From Phalacrocorax aristotelis (taxonomy: Eukaryota > Chordata > Aves > Suliformes > Phalacrocoracidae), in contig NC_134286.1 in assembly GCF_949628215.1 (NCBI RefSeq), forward strand, positions 1 through 64,000: a stretch of 64,000 bases of DNA. Direction: 5' to 3'. Position 1 is the stretch's first letter, and every line of letters starts with the position of its first letter. Position numbers and translations under genes: made by a program. The notes below the pieces were generated by a model. The model had not been told where the DNA came from. It did not search any database and saw only the letters and a list, made by a program, of their open reading frames with translations. This document shows, one piece after another, positions 43,836 to 55,990 of the stretch.

Positions 43836-43951
43836 ATGGCGCGGCCCCGCGGCGGGCGGTGGTTGCTGGGCGTCCTCCTCGCCTTGTGCCGTTTGGCCGC
43901 GCCGCTCGCCAAGAGCCTGGAACCGGTTTCGTGGAGCTCCGGTAACCCCAA
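43836..43951 (+). CDS. EFNB1: Ephrin-B1, exon 1 coding part
   Basis: This is the first coding exon of ephrin-B1, a single-pass membrane ligand for Eph receptors that signals both into Eph-bearing neighbours and back through its own cytoplasmic tail. The 116 coding bases give 38 codons and two bases of codon 39. Residues 1-25 form a signal peptide: basic start (MARPRGGR), hydrophobic core ([10 protein letters not shown]), then LAAPLA, cut before about residue 26. The mature start [13 protein letters not shown] matches the conserved N-terminus of ephrin-B1 rather than B2 or B3. The ATG has A at -3 and G at +4 (strong Kozak). The exon ends in phase 2 at AA|GTACGT. Open-frame continuation past 43951 is intron. 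Exon 2, with the receptor-binding ephrin domain, is not in the window. Confidence 0.93.
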
Positions 43952-44224
43952 GTACGTGCGGCGGAGGGGGCGCGGGGAAGGGGGGGGGGAGGGGGGGGAC
44001 GACGCGCCCCGGCACCCCCCCCTCACCCCGCGGCAAAAAAAAAACCACCTAACCCCGGGGAAAAAAAAAAATATAATTAACCAAACCCGCAAGATTTTTG
44101 AGAGAAACAAAAAGCAGCGAAGAGCGGCTGGAGGCTGCGGTCGACGGACGGAGAGGAGCGACCCCCGGCTGGAGTACGGACCTCGCCTCGCTTCTCCCGG
44201 GCGCGCCGGGCTGCTGCGCCTCTT

Positions 44225-44405
44225 CACCTATTTTGCTCTTCAAAAATACGCTTTTAAAATTTTTCCCCCGTTTTTAAGACTCCTTTCGGCTTTTAAACAT
44301 TTTCTTATCTTTAAACATATTTTTGATTTTTCAAAATACCTTTTATTTTCCTGATTTATTTATCCTTTTAAATTTTTTTTCCATTTTTTTCACCTTCAAT
44401 TTCCT
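44225..44405. repeat. T-rich low-complexity tract in intron 1
   Basis: About 180 bp of CTTTTAAAATTTTTC-like strings in loosely repeated units of ~20 bp (CTTTTAAACATTTTC, CTTTAAACATATTTTTG). It is followed by C-runs with single A interruptions at 44407-44430. It mirrors the T-rich array on the other side of the CpG island. Confidence 0.7.
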
Positions 44406-44720
44406 ACCCCCCCCCACCCCCCCCCACCCCGGGGGATTCGGGGAGGCTCCGCCGCCCCCCGGAGTGCGCCGGGGGGGGCCCCACCGGCCCGGATCGCCGC
44501 TCCCCTTCACCACGCCGACACTACAATGGGATTTATTACCTTTTTTTTTTTTTGTCTTTAAATTTTTTTGGCTTTTTCTCCTCTAAAAGCAGGCCGCGGA
44601 GGAAGGTGGGGGGGGCTGCGAGGCGGGGTGGGGGTCGGCCGGCGGTGGGACATCCCCCTCCCCCCACCCCGGTCCGGGTGTGAACAAAGCCGGCGGTGCT
44701 GCCCCACAGCCCCGCTCCGG

Positions 44721-47129
44721 CTGTACGTCCTATACGTTCTATATGTGTGCGGTATAGATGTGTACGTGTCTGCCCCGGCTGGGGTGCGGGAACAATGAGA
44801 AGGGGCTGTTCCAGCGCGCCGGGATGAAGGGCGAGGAGGAGGAGGAGGAAGAGCGGAGGGTGCTCAGCCGCCGTCGCTGCTGGCCTGGGGATGGTGGTTG
44901 CAGGGCGGTTTTGGGAGCCTCTTGCTGGGTTTTATCGTGTAGATCACAAAGTGTTTGTTGAGCTTAGCCTAGCTTAGCTCCTTCTCGGTTTAAAACCCCA
45001 AAAAATGCTGGGTTTAACCTGATTTTCCCCCGTTTCCCTAAAAAAAAAAACCAACCAGAAAAAAAACCAGAATTTTTGAGGGTTGGAGAGAACTGGAGCA
45101 ATTTGGGCACCTTCCTGCTTGGACGCTTACATTCCAACCAAACACTGATTTTTTTTTTTTGGAGGGGGGGTGGGAAGGGGGAGAAGAAAAAGCAACTTTG
45201 CTGGCACGCGCGTGTGCGCGCACGTCGGAGGCGCCGGGCCGAGGCTCCCCTAAGCGAATCCTCCTGCTTGGTGTGGTTTTTTTCCCCTCTCCTTCCTTCG
45301 GAGCTGCATCCCTTGCCTTGGATAGAGAAGAGAAAGAGCCTTGACCCTCGGGAATCCATCCCGGGATTGGCGAGTCGGCGGTGTTGGCGATGGGGAGGCA
45401 AATCGGTGGTGGAAAAAATATCCCTTTTCAGTTGAAAAAAAAAAACAACAAAAAAAAAAGGGGTGGCTGGAGGTGGAAATGGCTTTGGTTTGGTGGCGTT
45501 GCTGGGGGACGCCATGTCGCCCCAGCCCGCTTTGGTAGCCTTGGATTTAATTAAATTGCGGAGGCCGGGGGAGTTGGGCGGAGGCGGCGGGGATGCAGCT
45601 GGAAGCTGGGGGTGACACGTCACGGGGGGTCTTCCACTGTCCCCCCACCATCTGCCAGGCGGCTCTGCCCACGCCGGCCCCGCCGCCCCGGGTGCGGTGG
45701 GCTCGGAGGCATCCCTCCCCGCCGGGGCATCCCGGGGGTACTTGGAGGCGTTTCTTGCTTCTCCCCCCAGTTTGGAGCTGGGTGGTTGTCCGCCTTGGGC
45801 GCAGCTTTCCGTCTCCGTGACATCCCGTGTGGGGACGCCGTGGGTGCTTCCCTGGCCCTGAGACCCTGCGGATGGAGCGCCCACCTCGCCGGGATGGGGA
45901 AAGACAGTGGGAAGCACCTGAAATGGCAGCATTCCCACCCAGAAAGGGCTCAGCTGGAGTGGGACGGGCGCCGGGGTGGGATCGCAGGAGCGATGGTTGG
46001 GTTTCGCGGTCCCACTCTTGCCCCATCAGCCTGTGCCCACGTGGCCTGACCCCGGGCCCTCGTCTTTGGGGGTACGTTTTTGGGGTCCCTCGCTTTCTTT
46101 TACGCCTTAACACTCCCACCTCCGAGTTGTGCGAGTTGCGTGGCATCGGGCAGAGCCTCTTCACAGCCGCTCCTGCCCGCGAGTGTGGCTGAGCAAGCCA
46201 GTGTGGGGCACCGCCTGCGGTACAAAGTCCTGTTCCAGTTTGAGGAAAAGCTGTGCTCTTTGTTAGACTGGGCTTACTCCCTTGGATAGACACATTAAAA
46301 TCCCCTCGTGCCATGCTCGGCACTGTACTTTGGGCTTTCCATCCCCTTCCTCTGGCACTCTGTGGGCGATGCCGTGTCTGTGCCAGCCCTCCGCCCTGCT
46401 CCGCTGAGCTTTAACTCTTGCTTTTAGAGTAAAGAGAGCTAAAGCCTTTAAAAATAACATTGCTAAGTGGAATTTTCCAACAGATAGGAGGAGAAAGCGT
46501 TGGGCGTTGGGGCCGGCTGGCCTTGGTGGTCTCGCTGTAAATCACGAAAATATTTTTCTGCCCTTTCCTCCCCTGGGCAGCTCGGGGCCGCGCTTGCAGA
46601 GTGTGGGCTTGTAATTTGGCTGGGACATCAGCGGCAGGTTGTGGATCTCGTGGTGCTTATCAGAGGGATGTCGATAACGCATCTGATAGAAGGAATGATT
46701 TCCTAGGCAAGTTAAGACTAGCTTAAGCTGCAGCACTGTATGCTGTGCTGGGGAAACGCTTCCCTTCCGCGCCTTGGTGTGCGTCCAAAAGCCAGGAGGG
46801 AAATCATCGCTGTCCCCCCATTGTGAATAATCTGTGTCTTTTAGGGGGGAAAAATAGGCCGAGCAATGCTTTCGCCAGGTAAAAGGTGATAACTGTCACA
46901 AACCTGTGCTTGGGACGAGCTCAGACTAACTTGGATCCCCTCGGAGCGAGCTTTCCCCGGGGTGTCTGCGGAGCCCCTTGGAAGGGGTCTTGGGGAGCCA
47001 GTGTGGCTTTAATTTTATTCTGTCCCGTCCGAGGGGGGTGAAAGGTGCTTTTGGGATTTAATCGGCCCTTTTGCTGCTTGGCGGGGGGGGGTGGTGGGAG
47101 CGTGCTCTTGTTGGGCAGCCGGGAGTTGC
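44721..47129. other. Intron 1, GC-rich part
   Basis: Unique intronic sequence with A-runs near 45042, 45150 and 45437. A short AT-richer region at 46640-46740 has GATAACGC and CTGATAG GATA-like sites. No exon is recognised. Confidence 0.4.
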
Positions 47130-47620
47130 AGGAGAAATTCTGGCTAAATCCTTTCTAAACTCCCTTGGCTGTAATTTTGGAGAAATATTGACCCTGGTGG
47201 GCTCCTGTGCCGACCGTTAAAAGGAAGCATTCCTAATAAAATATGGTTTGGAAAATTCATTTCGGACTGGAATTTGCCGCTCCAGAAAGTATTTTAATAA
47301 GGAGGTGGGGGGAAATGGGACACATCATCCGCGCGGGTCGTTTCGGCTCTGCTTTTCTGTCTTTCCCTTATATAAGTTTTACTCGGCTCTGCTCGCCCGC
47401 TCTGTGGAGCAACCCAGCAACTTGCGGAAAACAAGACAAATGCATTTTGGAGGAGGGAAAAAAAAAAGAGAAAAGTAAGCATGGAGGAGGGGAAAAAAAG
47501 CCCAAACCAGACAAAAGTCTAATCCTTTGTGGTATTTTTATTCTGTCTTTAATGACGTTATGGTGTCCTATTGAATTTTGTAAGTGCTGAGTTTGAAGCC
47601 TGGTGTATCTTTTCCTTTTT
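47130..47620. promoter_or_regulatory. Candidate intronic enhancer
   Basis: An AT-richer unique block with a TEAD-like GCATTCCTAATAAAATATGG at 47227-47246, TTTGGAAAATTC next to it, and CTTATATAAG at 47368. No maintained reading frame is visible. Inference from composition and motifs. Confidence 0.35.
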
Positions 47621-48292
47621 TTAATGCCTTTTAGGAGGGACAAAGTGCTTGTGGGAAGGCCGTTTCCGAGGGGAATGGCTGGCCTGGAGCTCTGCATCGG
47701 TGGGCTCACACTTGTCGGAGCAGATGTAATTTAATTACTGTGCCAGTGGGCGCATGAGGCGCTTTTGCAGTATAAGGAGTTGGGAAATAGTGAAAACACG
47801 CTGCTTACTTTTAATTAAAAGCTGCGTTTGGCTCGGGGAGCCTATGGAGACTCCCTCCTCCCGGGAAGTGTGCAGTGCCGGGAGGTGGGGGCTCCCCGGG
47901 GGTAGGGGAGCGATCGATGGCCCCCACGCACACCTCTGCCTCCCCGGGGCTTTGCTTAATCTCGGAAGGCTGGTTCGGATTAAGCGAGCCTGGAGGGTCT
48001 CCATCCCGGTTGGAGTTTCCCTGTGGAATGGAGTTGCCCTTTCCAAGCGTGCTGGGAGGGTGCTGCGCGCTCTGGTGCTGGGGGGGTGGGATGGGACCGC
48101 TTCGATGGGTGCCGGGCTGTTGGGTGTCCCCCCCCAGCGTGGAGGGCTCTTGTTCTTGCTCCCCCCAAGGCAGAAACCCCTGTGTCTGGCCCACCTTGCA
48201 GCAGCGAGGTTACCCTTCTTGCTGTGCCTGGGGGAAAGGAGCACCCAGGGCTCCTTGCGTCTCATTTGGGAGTGACTTCATTAACTTAAATT

Positions 48293-48310
48293 AAAAAAAA
48301 AAAAAAAAAA
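48293..48310. repeat. A18 homopolymer
   Basis: Eighteen As after ATTAACTTAAATT. I looked for an upstream retrocopy or SINE ending in this tract and recognised none. Confidence 0.9.
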
Positions 48311-50469
48311 CAGGGAGGGAAGGCAGGGCTGTGGCTATTGCAGTAGCTGGGTAAATACCACTGGATTCTATAAAATGGATTTAACTGCTTCCTTTAAAAG
48401 AAAAAAAGAGCCGTGATGGGGTGGCTGATTGATTGTAAAAGGAGCCGTAGCTTTCTCCAGAGCAAAACAGCTGCTGCGGCTCCTCGGAGCCGTGTGGCCG
48501 CGGGGACGGGACGGGGGTTTGCGCTGTTTCTGACGGCCGAGGGCTGGGAGGGAGCTGGCGGGGGGCTGCTTCCCGCCGCCGCACCTGAGCGACTTCATCG
48601 CTTCTGCTTTCCACCTTGGGCGCCGGTCCCAAACAGGCTGCGTGGGACGTGCCCTCGCCGGGGCTGGGTGGGCAGGGGTCCCCCCGAGCCCTGCACGTGT
48701 TTGTAGGGGTCGTGGGGATTGCAAAGAGCCGCGATGCACATGCAGCCCCTTTGCAGGACACGTGTCAGGAGGTGTTTGGGTTGTCCCCTGGAAACTGAGG
48801 GCTGCAAAGTAGGGGTGGCCCCTTCTTTCCACGCAGGGTGTCTGGGTCCCACCTGCCCCGCAGCTTCCCCGTGGCTCCCCGGCGCTGCTGGCAGGGCACC
48901 CCGTAATCGGCGGAGCGGTGGCAGTGCTGCTGGGAAGGCCGTCTGCCCGAGGAGCACTGGGCTCCGGTGGGAAAACATCTTGTACAGATCAGTAGCACAT
49001 GCTACTTGGAGTCTGGCAGCTGAAACAGGGTGGGGAGAAACAAAGCTGAAATCCATTCTGTGTCTAATTAATGATTGCTTGTATCGGGAGAGCAGGAGGA
49101 GGACTCTGGGCTCGGCGCTATCTCGGCGTCACATCTGGGCAGGAATGTGGCGGCGGTGCTGCGGGGCTTTTGTTGCGCTCGCCTCGAAAAAGAACCGGGG
49201 TCCTTTCTGCTGCTTCCTGAGGCTTTTCTCCCTCGCTCTGGGGCAGGTGGCATGGCAGAGAAGCCTTCTCCAGTGAGCAGGAGGGGTGGTTGGAGGGGCA
49301 TCCTTCGGGGAGGTTTTTCTCCTCCCTTGCGCGTCGTCTCCGGTTGGAGCACCCGTGCTCTGCTCGTGGCTGTGCTGGAGCCTCGGGATCCCGACACTCC
49401 CTGCTCTGCCAGCCTGCCCAGGCTCCGTCCCAGACAAGTCGGACAAGCCAGGACTAAACGTCTTGCTTGGTTAGGCTGGGTTTGTGCACGGGGTGGGGTT
49501 TGCATGACCTCTGTGCTTTCAGGAGCAGGGTCCTTCCCGGGGGGCTGGAGCCAAGCCCCACAGAGGCCGTGGGTGATGCCTGGAGGGAAGGAGGGGTTTG
49601 GGGGGGCCTCCAGCACCCGGCTCCCTGTGGAGGGCCAGGGAATGGGGGACAGGTCTGGGGGGTCACACGCTGTGTTTCAGCGAGCGGTGGCTTCTCGGTG
49701 AGCTCTCCCTGCCGGCGCCTCCGGGCGGGCTCTGACCCAGCTCAGGTGCCGGCGTGGCAGTGCTGCCCCGGCCGAGCAGCTGCGCTTGAAAAATGCCAGC
49801 TATTTATAACCCTGGCTTGGCTGCTCTGGAATAACCTTTTCCTACCCGCAGCCAGCCCTTCCCAGGTGGGCTGCTCCCCCTTTCCAAGGCCGTGGGACTG
49901 GGCTTTGCCAGCAGGGCTGCTGTGGGGGCTGCACGGAGAGCTGGAGCAAGGGGGGGGCTTGTTAGCATCCAACTTCCCTCAGTGTTTTCCAAGGGCTCTG
50001 TCCCTCCGTGATGCTGTGGTTGCGCGTATATCCACGTGTACCGTGTCTGCTGGCCCGGCCACGGCAGGGTTAGGCGTGGGGAGAGGCTCGGTGATAACCT
50101 GGATTGGCGTGGGTTGGCTCTTGCTGGTGCCCACACGGCGGTGCTGGGGCCGGGATGCCCAGGGGACGCTCCACGAGCTCTTGGTCCCTGCACTGTCAGG
50201 CTGGAGTTTCAGAAGTGCCTTCCTCGCTGCGGTGGCCGGGTCCTCCTCCCCTGCGAAGGCCTGGGGTGAGTGCCCTGCCTGGGAGGGGGGGGTCCCGGCT
50301 GGTTTCGGTGGCACCCAAGCCTGCCTCACGTATGGTGATGGGACAGGAGCGTCCCATTTCCCGGCAGTCCCTTTCCTTGCAGCAGGCAGCGGCTGGCGGC
50401 TCCCTGGCTTGCAGCATGAGCCCAGCCTTAGGGACCATCTGCCCAGCCTGACTTTTGGCATCCAGCGGC
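48311..50469. other. Intron 1, GC-rich part
   Basis: Unique intronic DNA. The 383-codon frame at 49467-50618 is open by composition only: no domain is recognisable and the opposite strand is also open through most of it. Confidence 0.4.
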
Positions 50470-50700
50470 TTCTGAGTAGGTACTTCAGAGAAAACAAAGT
50501 GCGTTTTCACGGCTTATCAGCTATAAATACCCTTACACCATTAATATTGATCACGGAGCGTTTGCGTGTTTTGCTTCTCATTAAGGCTGGGAAACGTCTG
50601 CGGCTGCACATGCATTAGTGGCAAGGCTGAGACCCGACACCGTCTTCTCATTGCTACCGATTTCTTTTAATGTTTTAATGGGTTTCTGAAATGTGTGAGC
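50470..50700. promoter_or_regulatory. Candidate intronic enhancer
   Basis: An AT-richer island with GGCTTATCAGCTATAAATAC (GATA plus TATA-like), CACCATTAATATTGATCACG and TTTTAATGTTTTAATGGG. Unique and non-coding in appearance. Confidence 0.4.
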
Positions 50701-51739
50701 GCAGTCTGGTGTGTGGGTTTGCAGGCGGGGACGGCAGCCTCGGGTCTGGCGGCGGCGCGCAGCGATGCTGGGGGATGCAGGGACGCTCGGGGATGTGATG
50801 GTGCTGGGCTCCGGCGTTCTTTGTCTGGGCTCGCTGTAGTATTGCAGCCGAACGCGAGGGGGAGGTCCGTGCCCCCCCCGGCTCCCACCGGAGTTTTGGA
50901 GGGCAAATTGTCGGTGTGCGTTGGGAAGGGGGAATGGGTGCAAAGGTGTTTCCCCCCCCCCCCCCAGCAAGGCGTAGCTGGTTTTCGCCTGGGTGGGGGG
51001 TCTGGGCGGTCTCCCCGCATGCTGCAGGGATGCCGGCGTACCCTGCCTGCAGCCGGGCGGGCAGCATATGGAAAGGATCTGGGTGTAATATCCCGGGCTG
51101 CAGCGCGGCTTTGCTGAAGAGGCCACTTCAGCAGGGGACGCGGCGTGGTTAGTCCTCCCGGCTGACACATCCCAGGCCTTCCTCAGACTTGAAAGAGCTC
51201 GAGTTCGCCTTTGAATCTGAGGATTTATAGCCCTTTTAGGCCTCTCCAATAAAAGCATGGCTCCCTCCTCAGACAGAGCCCACCGTCTCCCTCCTCCGGG
51301 CTCATTATCCCAGGGATTTGTGTTGCTCGCTCTCGCGCGCTCTCGCTCTGTTGTTCGCTACCGCCGCTTTCTTCAGATGTGCGGCCGAGAACTTCAGAGC
51401 ATAAAAGCGGAGCCAGCGTGAGCCGGGGGAGCTGCGGGTCCCGGCCCCGCTGCCAGGATGCAGCCCCCACCGTGAGCTCGAGCAAATGTGGCTCCAGACC
51501 CAGCAGCGCGCCCGGAGAGGACCCCTCGTTCGGTGATGCTCTGGGGGTACGCTACCATCTCCCCCCGTGGGTTGGGGAGCATCAGCTCCCCTTGCCCGGT
51601 GTGTTCCTGGTGATTCCCCCTGCATCCCTTGAGGGCTGCGAGCCAGCGGGGATGAGCTCCGGTCCCTGCGGGCAGGCGCCGGCCCTGCGGCCGCCCCTGC
51701 CTGCCTCTTCTTGGCACATGTGGGCACTTCAGCATCCTC

Positions 51740-51870
51740 AGCCCTACAGATCATGTCTGCTTTATAGAGGCACGTCAAGCCTCTAACTGTTTAAAGAGAG
51801 GCTTAGGAAAGAGTCCAGAGAAACGACATAATTATTGTATTACAAATTGTTTCCTTTAATGGGCCCTGTC
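51740..51870. promoter_or_regulatory. Candidate intronic enhancer
   Basis: A short AT-rich island with ACATAATTATTGTATTAC and a SOX-dimer-like ACAAATTGTTT at about 51843. The sequence CAAGCCTCTAA...AGAGAGGCTTAG before it forms an imperfect inverted repeat. Confidence 0.35.
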
Positions 51871-54800
51871 GGATCGCTCAGTCTGCTAAACACATTGTGC
51901 CCTCCCCCAGCCCCCAGCCCCGTGCTCCCGTGGCCCCTTTCCACTGCTCCAGCCTCCCCTCCCAAACCCAGCCCCGCCAGAAAATTCCTCCGGCTGAGGA
52001 GCCCAGGTGCTGGGGTGAGGGATGGGGGCTGCGTGAGGACCCACCTTGCCCCCCTGGGGGCTCCCCAAGGTGAGGGGACGATGGGGTGGCCCTGTCTCTG
52101 AGGAGGGGTCCTCTCCCTGCGGGTGGGTGGTGGTCGCTGCCCCTTCCCTCGCTCTGGAGCATCGCGTTGCCCTTGACCTTGCACATCTCGAGGGCTTTTG
52201 GGCCGGCGGCACCCCCAGCTGATGCTCGGGGCTCAAGGGCACCTTCTCACCAGCCAAAACCTTCTTGCCTTTCCTGCGCCAGTGCCACAGGCAGGGCAGG
52301 ATGGGCAGAGCGAGGTTCCTGCCCTTCCCCAGCGTTTCGGTGCTTGTGTTGGTGGTGGACGGCTCCCAGGCAGCTTTTTGGCAGCTCCTACCCCTGAGGG
52401 CTGTGGGGCGTAAGGAGAGGAGCCACCAGCGGCAGTGTGAATTTTTTCGTGCTCCCCCCAAAGAATAAATGTGTTGGAATTAAGCAGCAGGTTACGTTTC
52501 TTCAAGGCCGAGCAGCAAATATGTTTTAAATTTGGCAGCCGGCAGCAGAGAGCGGGTGGGAGAAATTTTCCAGGTATTGCGTTACACTTTCCCCTAAAAG
52601 GGCTCTCTGCTTTGGGGCTGGGGATTAAAGGGAGGAGAGAGGAGGGGGCAGCGTGGGGACTGGGGGCTGCGTCCCTCGGGGGAGCGGACCCCCTTCCCTC
52701 GCACGTGCTCGCGGCCCCGTGCGCTCCCCAGGGCGCGGGGGCCGTGGCGCTCGCCCCGGCTGACTCAGGCCCTGCCCGGGGCAGAGGTGCGCCGCGGGGG
52801 ACGGCCGGGATTAATTTTTGGGCTTCCTCCCTCTGGGTGCGATGGGAAATTTCCACCTGGTTGTGGGCACCGCCCCGCTCCCCCGGCCTGCCGGGCTCTG
52901 CCTTGCCCTCCTCTTCTCCTCTGATGTCTTTAATAAACGCTTCACGCAAGAGCGAACCTGGGATCCACTCCCAGCACAGAGCTGGGGCTCGGCCAATTAG
53001 TTGATTGTTTTAGAAGAAGAAAATGTAAAAAAAAAAAAAATTATTTTTCTTTTTTAGGGGAAGGTCTGGCTGATGCATCAGCGAGCAGCCCCTCTCCTGC
53101 GGGGGCGAGGCGGGGGGGGCTCCACGCAGCCCCCGCTGTGCTGAGCTCCAGCGTGTCCCCCTCCCTGCGTTGGCAGGACGGGGTGCTGCCCCTTGCACCA
53201 ACCCAGAGATGGGGTCTCGGCAGCTGCCTGCACTCTGGCTCGCTGCCTGCCCACCCTGCACCCGGCTGTGTCCCCTCCAGCGTGTCCCTTGTCCCTGGGC
53301 AGCTGGGCGGGTGGTCCGTGAGCATCCCCTCCGGAGCTGGCACTGGTGCATCCCATTGTTCCCAGCTTCCTTCCCAGTAGGAGGAGGAGGAGATGCTTCC
53401 CCAGGAGGTGAGGAAGGACCATCCCAGTGCTGTCGGAGAGTGCAGAGCCCCCTTCCCTCTGTGTGGGCAGAGCCATGGTGCCCCATAGTCCCCACTGCCC
53501 GTGGGGGCCCGGCCACGTTGGGGTTTCAGGAAGGCACTCGGAGGTGTGAAGGTCTGGAGGCGGCTGGAATTTCCCCTTCAGCTGTGTTCGGTTTTAAATC
53601 TGTATTTTTCTTCTTTGGTGTAAATTCTGCGAGGACGGGGCCTGCCTGCGCATCCGTGCTGGCGTGTGCTCTCCGGTGGCGTGCCTTCCTCCCCTGCACC
53701 CATGTTAGCGGTGCCTCGGCTGTACTTAATCGCTGAAATAATTGGGGCAGCAGCAGCCCGGCGAGGCAGCGGTGCTGGGCCGGGGTCGGCGGAGGGAGAG
53801 GGGAGAGGGTCCATCGTGTTGGTGTTGCTGCGGTAGGAGAACATTTTCCTATTTTCTTTCTTTTTTCCCTTGCCTGAGCTCCGGGAATGCTCTCTGGCGG
53901 GGATGGAGGATGCTGTGGGGTGCCAGCTCGGCATTCCCTCCCTGGAAGCGATGGGTGCTGGGGCTCAGGGGAAGCTCTGCAGGGCCACCCCGTCCCTGTA
54001 GCTGTGGCAAGGGCGGGGAGAGGGGCACAGCCCCTGCTGCGTTGGGTGGCTGAGCGGGCTCGAGATGGCACATGATGGTACACGGACCAGCCATCCAGCT
54101 TCATGTCTTGGCATATTCCCCTCATTTTCCTTTGCAGAATTAAACTCTGTTCCCAAAAGAGCTGGGGAGGGGGTGGCATCCCAGGATAATCGCGGGGAGC
54201 AGCCAGTACCCTCCCAGGGACCGGCTCTGGTAATGATCCCACGTGGCCGCGGTGAGGGGATCCCATGCGAGTCCCTTCCCGATCCCAGGGAGGTTTAACA
54301 CTTGATGATGCTTTTGATCTTTGCCCTGGCGTGGTTAGCGATGGGTGCTGTTTCCCTAATTACCCCCTTCATGTGGGGCCGTGCAGGTTGTGCTTACCCG
54401 GTCTCTCTCTCTCAAGCAAAAAAAAAAAATACCCTGCAAGGGCGTGTGCAGGGTGGGAGAGCGCGGCGTGCTTTCCCATACCACGCAGGAATCCTACAGT
54501 GCTCTTCATATAGCCCTGGGTGCTCCCACCCACGGCAGGCGGTTTCATGCTCCTTGGCTGGTTTCATAACATCCAGGAGAGGCACGAAAGTCTCCTAAAA
54601 CCACCTCCCTTTGCTGCGCGTGGAGCCTGTGGGCTTAGGAAGGCGGCTGGGGGTTTGCTGGTCGTGCTGCCCACCCAGGAGAGCACTGGTGCCCGCCTAG
54701 CATCCCTTCTTGGCTGGCTGTTAAGTCTTTTGGAGGGCAGGCTGCATGTTGTGCCCGGGGGCCGTGGCAGGGATAGCAGAGGGACTCTTGCTGCCGTCCC

Positions 54801-55734
54801 CAGCCTGGGGAGGGGGTGTCAGGGGTGGGGAAGGGCTGCGGAGTCTCCTGGTTCCTGCTCTCCCAGGTGGGGCCCTTTCCTCCTTATTTTTCCTCTTTGA
54901 GGATGGAGGTGTGCGGTCTGAGGGTGGAGATGTGTGGGTTGAGGATGGAGGCACCTGGACCATCCATGGAGTTCATCCGTGCCTGCCACGCAGTTGGAGG
55001 GTTGTGGGACATCAAACTTGCAAGGAAAGCATGAACATGCTGCAGCATCGCACCAAACATTTGGTTTTCTTATCCGAGGGCGCTTTCTCCTTAAGGTACC
55101 CATCCCTGGTGCACCCCGTTCTCCCCATGTGCCTGAGACCTGGCGGGAGGGACCTTGCCCGCCCCGCGCCCTCCGTTGGGAAAGCCACCGCTGCCTACTT
55201 CTTGTCGGGATGGGGGATGAGATTCCCTTTCCTAGCTTATTAAAGATAAAGATATTTGTTGATAGTACAAATGGTTTCCTTACACGAGGATGGAGAGCGG
55301 GTGACAGATACAAGAGTGGTGGGATAATTGCTTCCAGATGCTGCCTCCCCTCGCCACCGGGGCCGTGTGTGTTCCAGCACCCTGCCAGCTCCGGCGAGCA
55401 AAACCAGGGAGTCGGCCCAAAAGCCAGGGCTGGCCCGAGCGGTTTCAAACAGCTCGACCTGCGACAGCTCTTGATTTCACCGCATCTTCTGGCGGCCGGA
55501 GCAGTTCTGTGTGGACGTGGGAGCAGGCCGGCTTGCGAGCTGCAGCTGGGGCCCTCCCAGTTCCGCCAGCCCCCCGAAAACGGGGCATTATGAGACATGC
55601 CGAGTGCTGCGGGACTGGGGATGCAATCGGGAATTGGATCTCGGATCCGTGCCGGAGGAGGCTGCCTCCGCTGCGCCTGGCCCCGCCGTGGCTCACGCCG
55701 CCTCGGGATGCTTGTGCCATAAACGCCGCAGGTT
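51871..55734. other. Intron 1, mostly GC-rich
   Basis: Unique intronic DNA with A-runs at 53026-53039 and 54419-54429. An AT-richer part lies at about 55230-55280. Minus-strand frames such as 54819-55742 lack recognisable domains. Confidence 0.4.
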
Positions 55735-55990
55735 TTTGGCATCTGGGCTTTCTTGCAGAAAGCATCGTTGCTAGCAATAGTATTTATGATTATTTATTGG
55801 TTCTTAATGGCAAATAATGTAAACATCTGGCTAACACAGCGCACATGTTGCTCGTGCAGCAGGACATCTCTGAATGTTCAGCGTTGGGTTTATGTGCTTT
55901 ATGAATTAGAAGGCGGCAAATGGTGGGTTGTTTTGATAAACTCCCCTGAAGGTAGAAATTCTTGAAGGGCTTCGCTGCTGACCTTCTTGT
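55735..55990. promoter_or_regulatory. Candidate intronic enhancer with FOX site
   Basis: A ~250-bp AT-rich unique island. It carries TATTTATGATTATTTATTGG, a perfect forkhead site TGTAAACA (55818-55825), TTATGAATTAG and TTTTGATAAACTCC. High motif density and no frame conservation favour an enhancer. Confidence 0.45.

Larger units (their letters stand above)
43265..44720 (+). promoter_or_regulatory. EFNB1: EFNB1 CpG-island promoter
   Basis: A GC- and CpG-dense island spans the exon and both flanks. Visible elements are a CTCF-like site (43354), GTGGGCGTGTCC KLF/SP site (43606-43617), an inverted CCAAT box ATTGG (43653-43657) and GGGGCGG GC boxes near 43774. A weak CTTTAAG lies at 43591, but there is no proper TATA box, so dispersed initiation is expected. 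The start site probably lies between about 43660 and 43790; I cannot fix it from sequence. Confidence 0.8.

Noticed and set aside
43836..44354. Extended open frame beyond ephrin-B1 exon 1
   Set aside because: After NPK the frame enters G-rich, Arg/Gly-coding sequence directly following a GTACGT donor; ephrin-B1 does not continue that way, so it is intron read-through.
48230..48310. Processed pseudogene or SINE ending in A18
   Set aside because: No recognisable body upstream of the A-run and no flanking duplication seen.
49467..50618. 383-codon open frame within EFNB1 intron 1
   Set aside because: Long frames are expected in GC-rich DNA; several overlapping frames are open on both strands and none shows a family signature.
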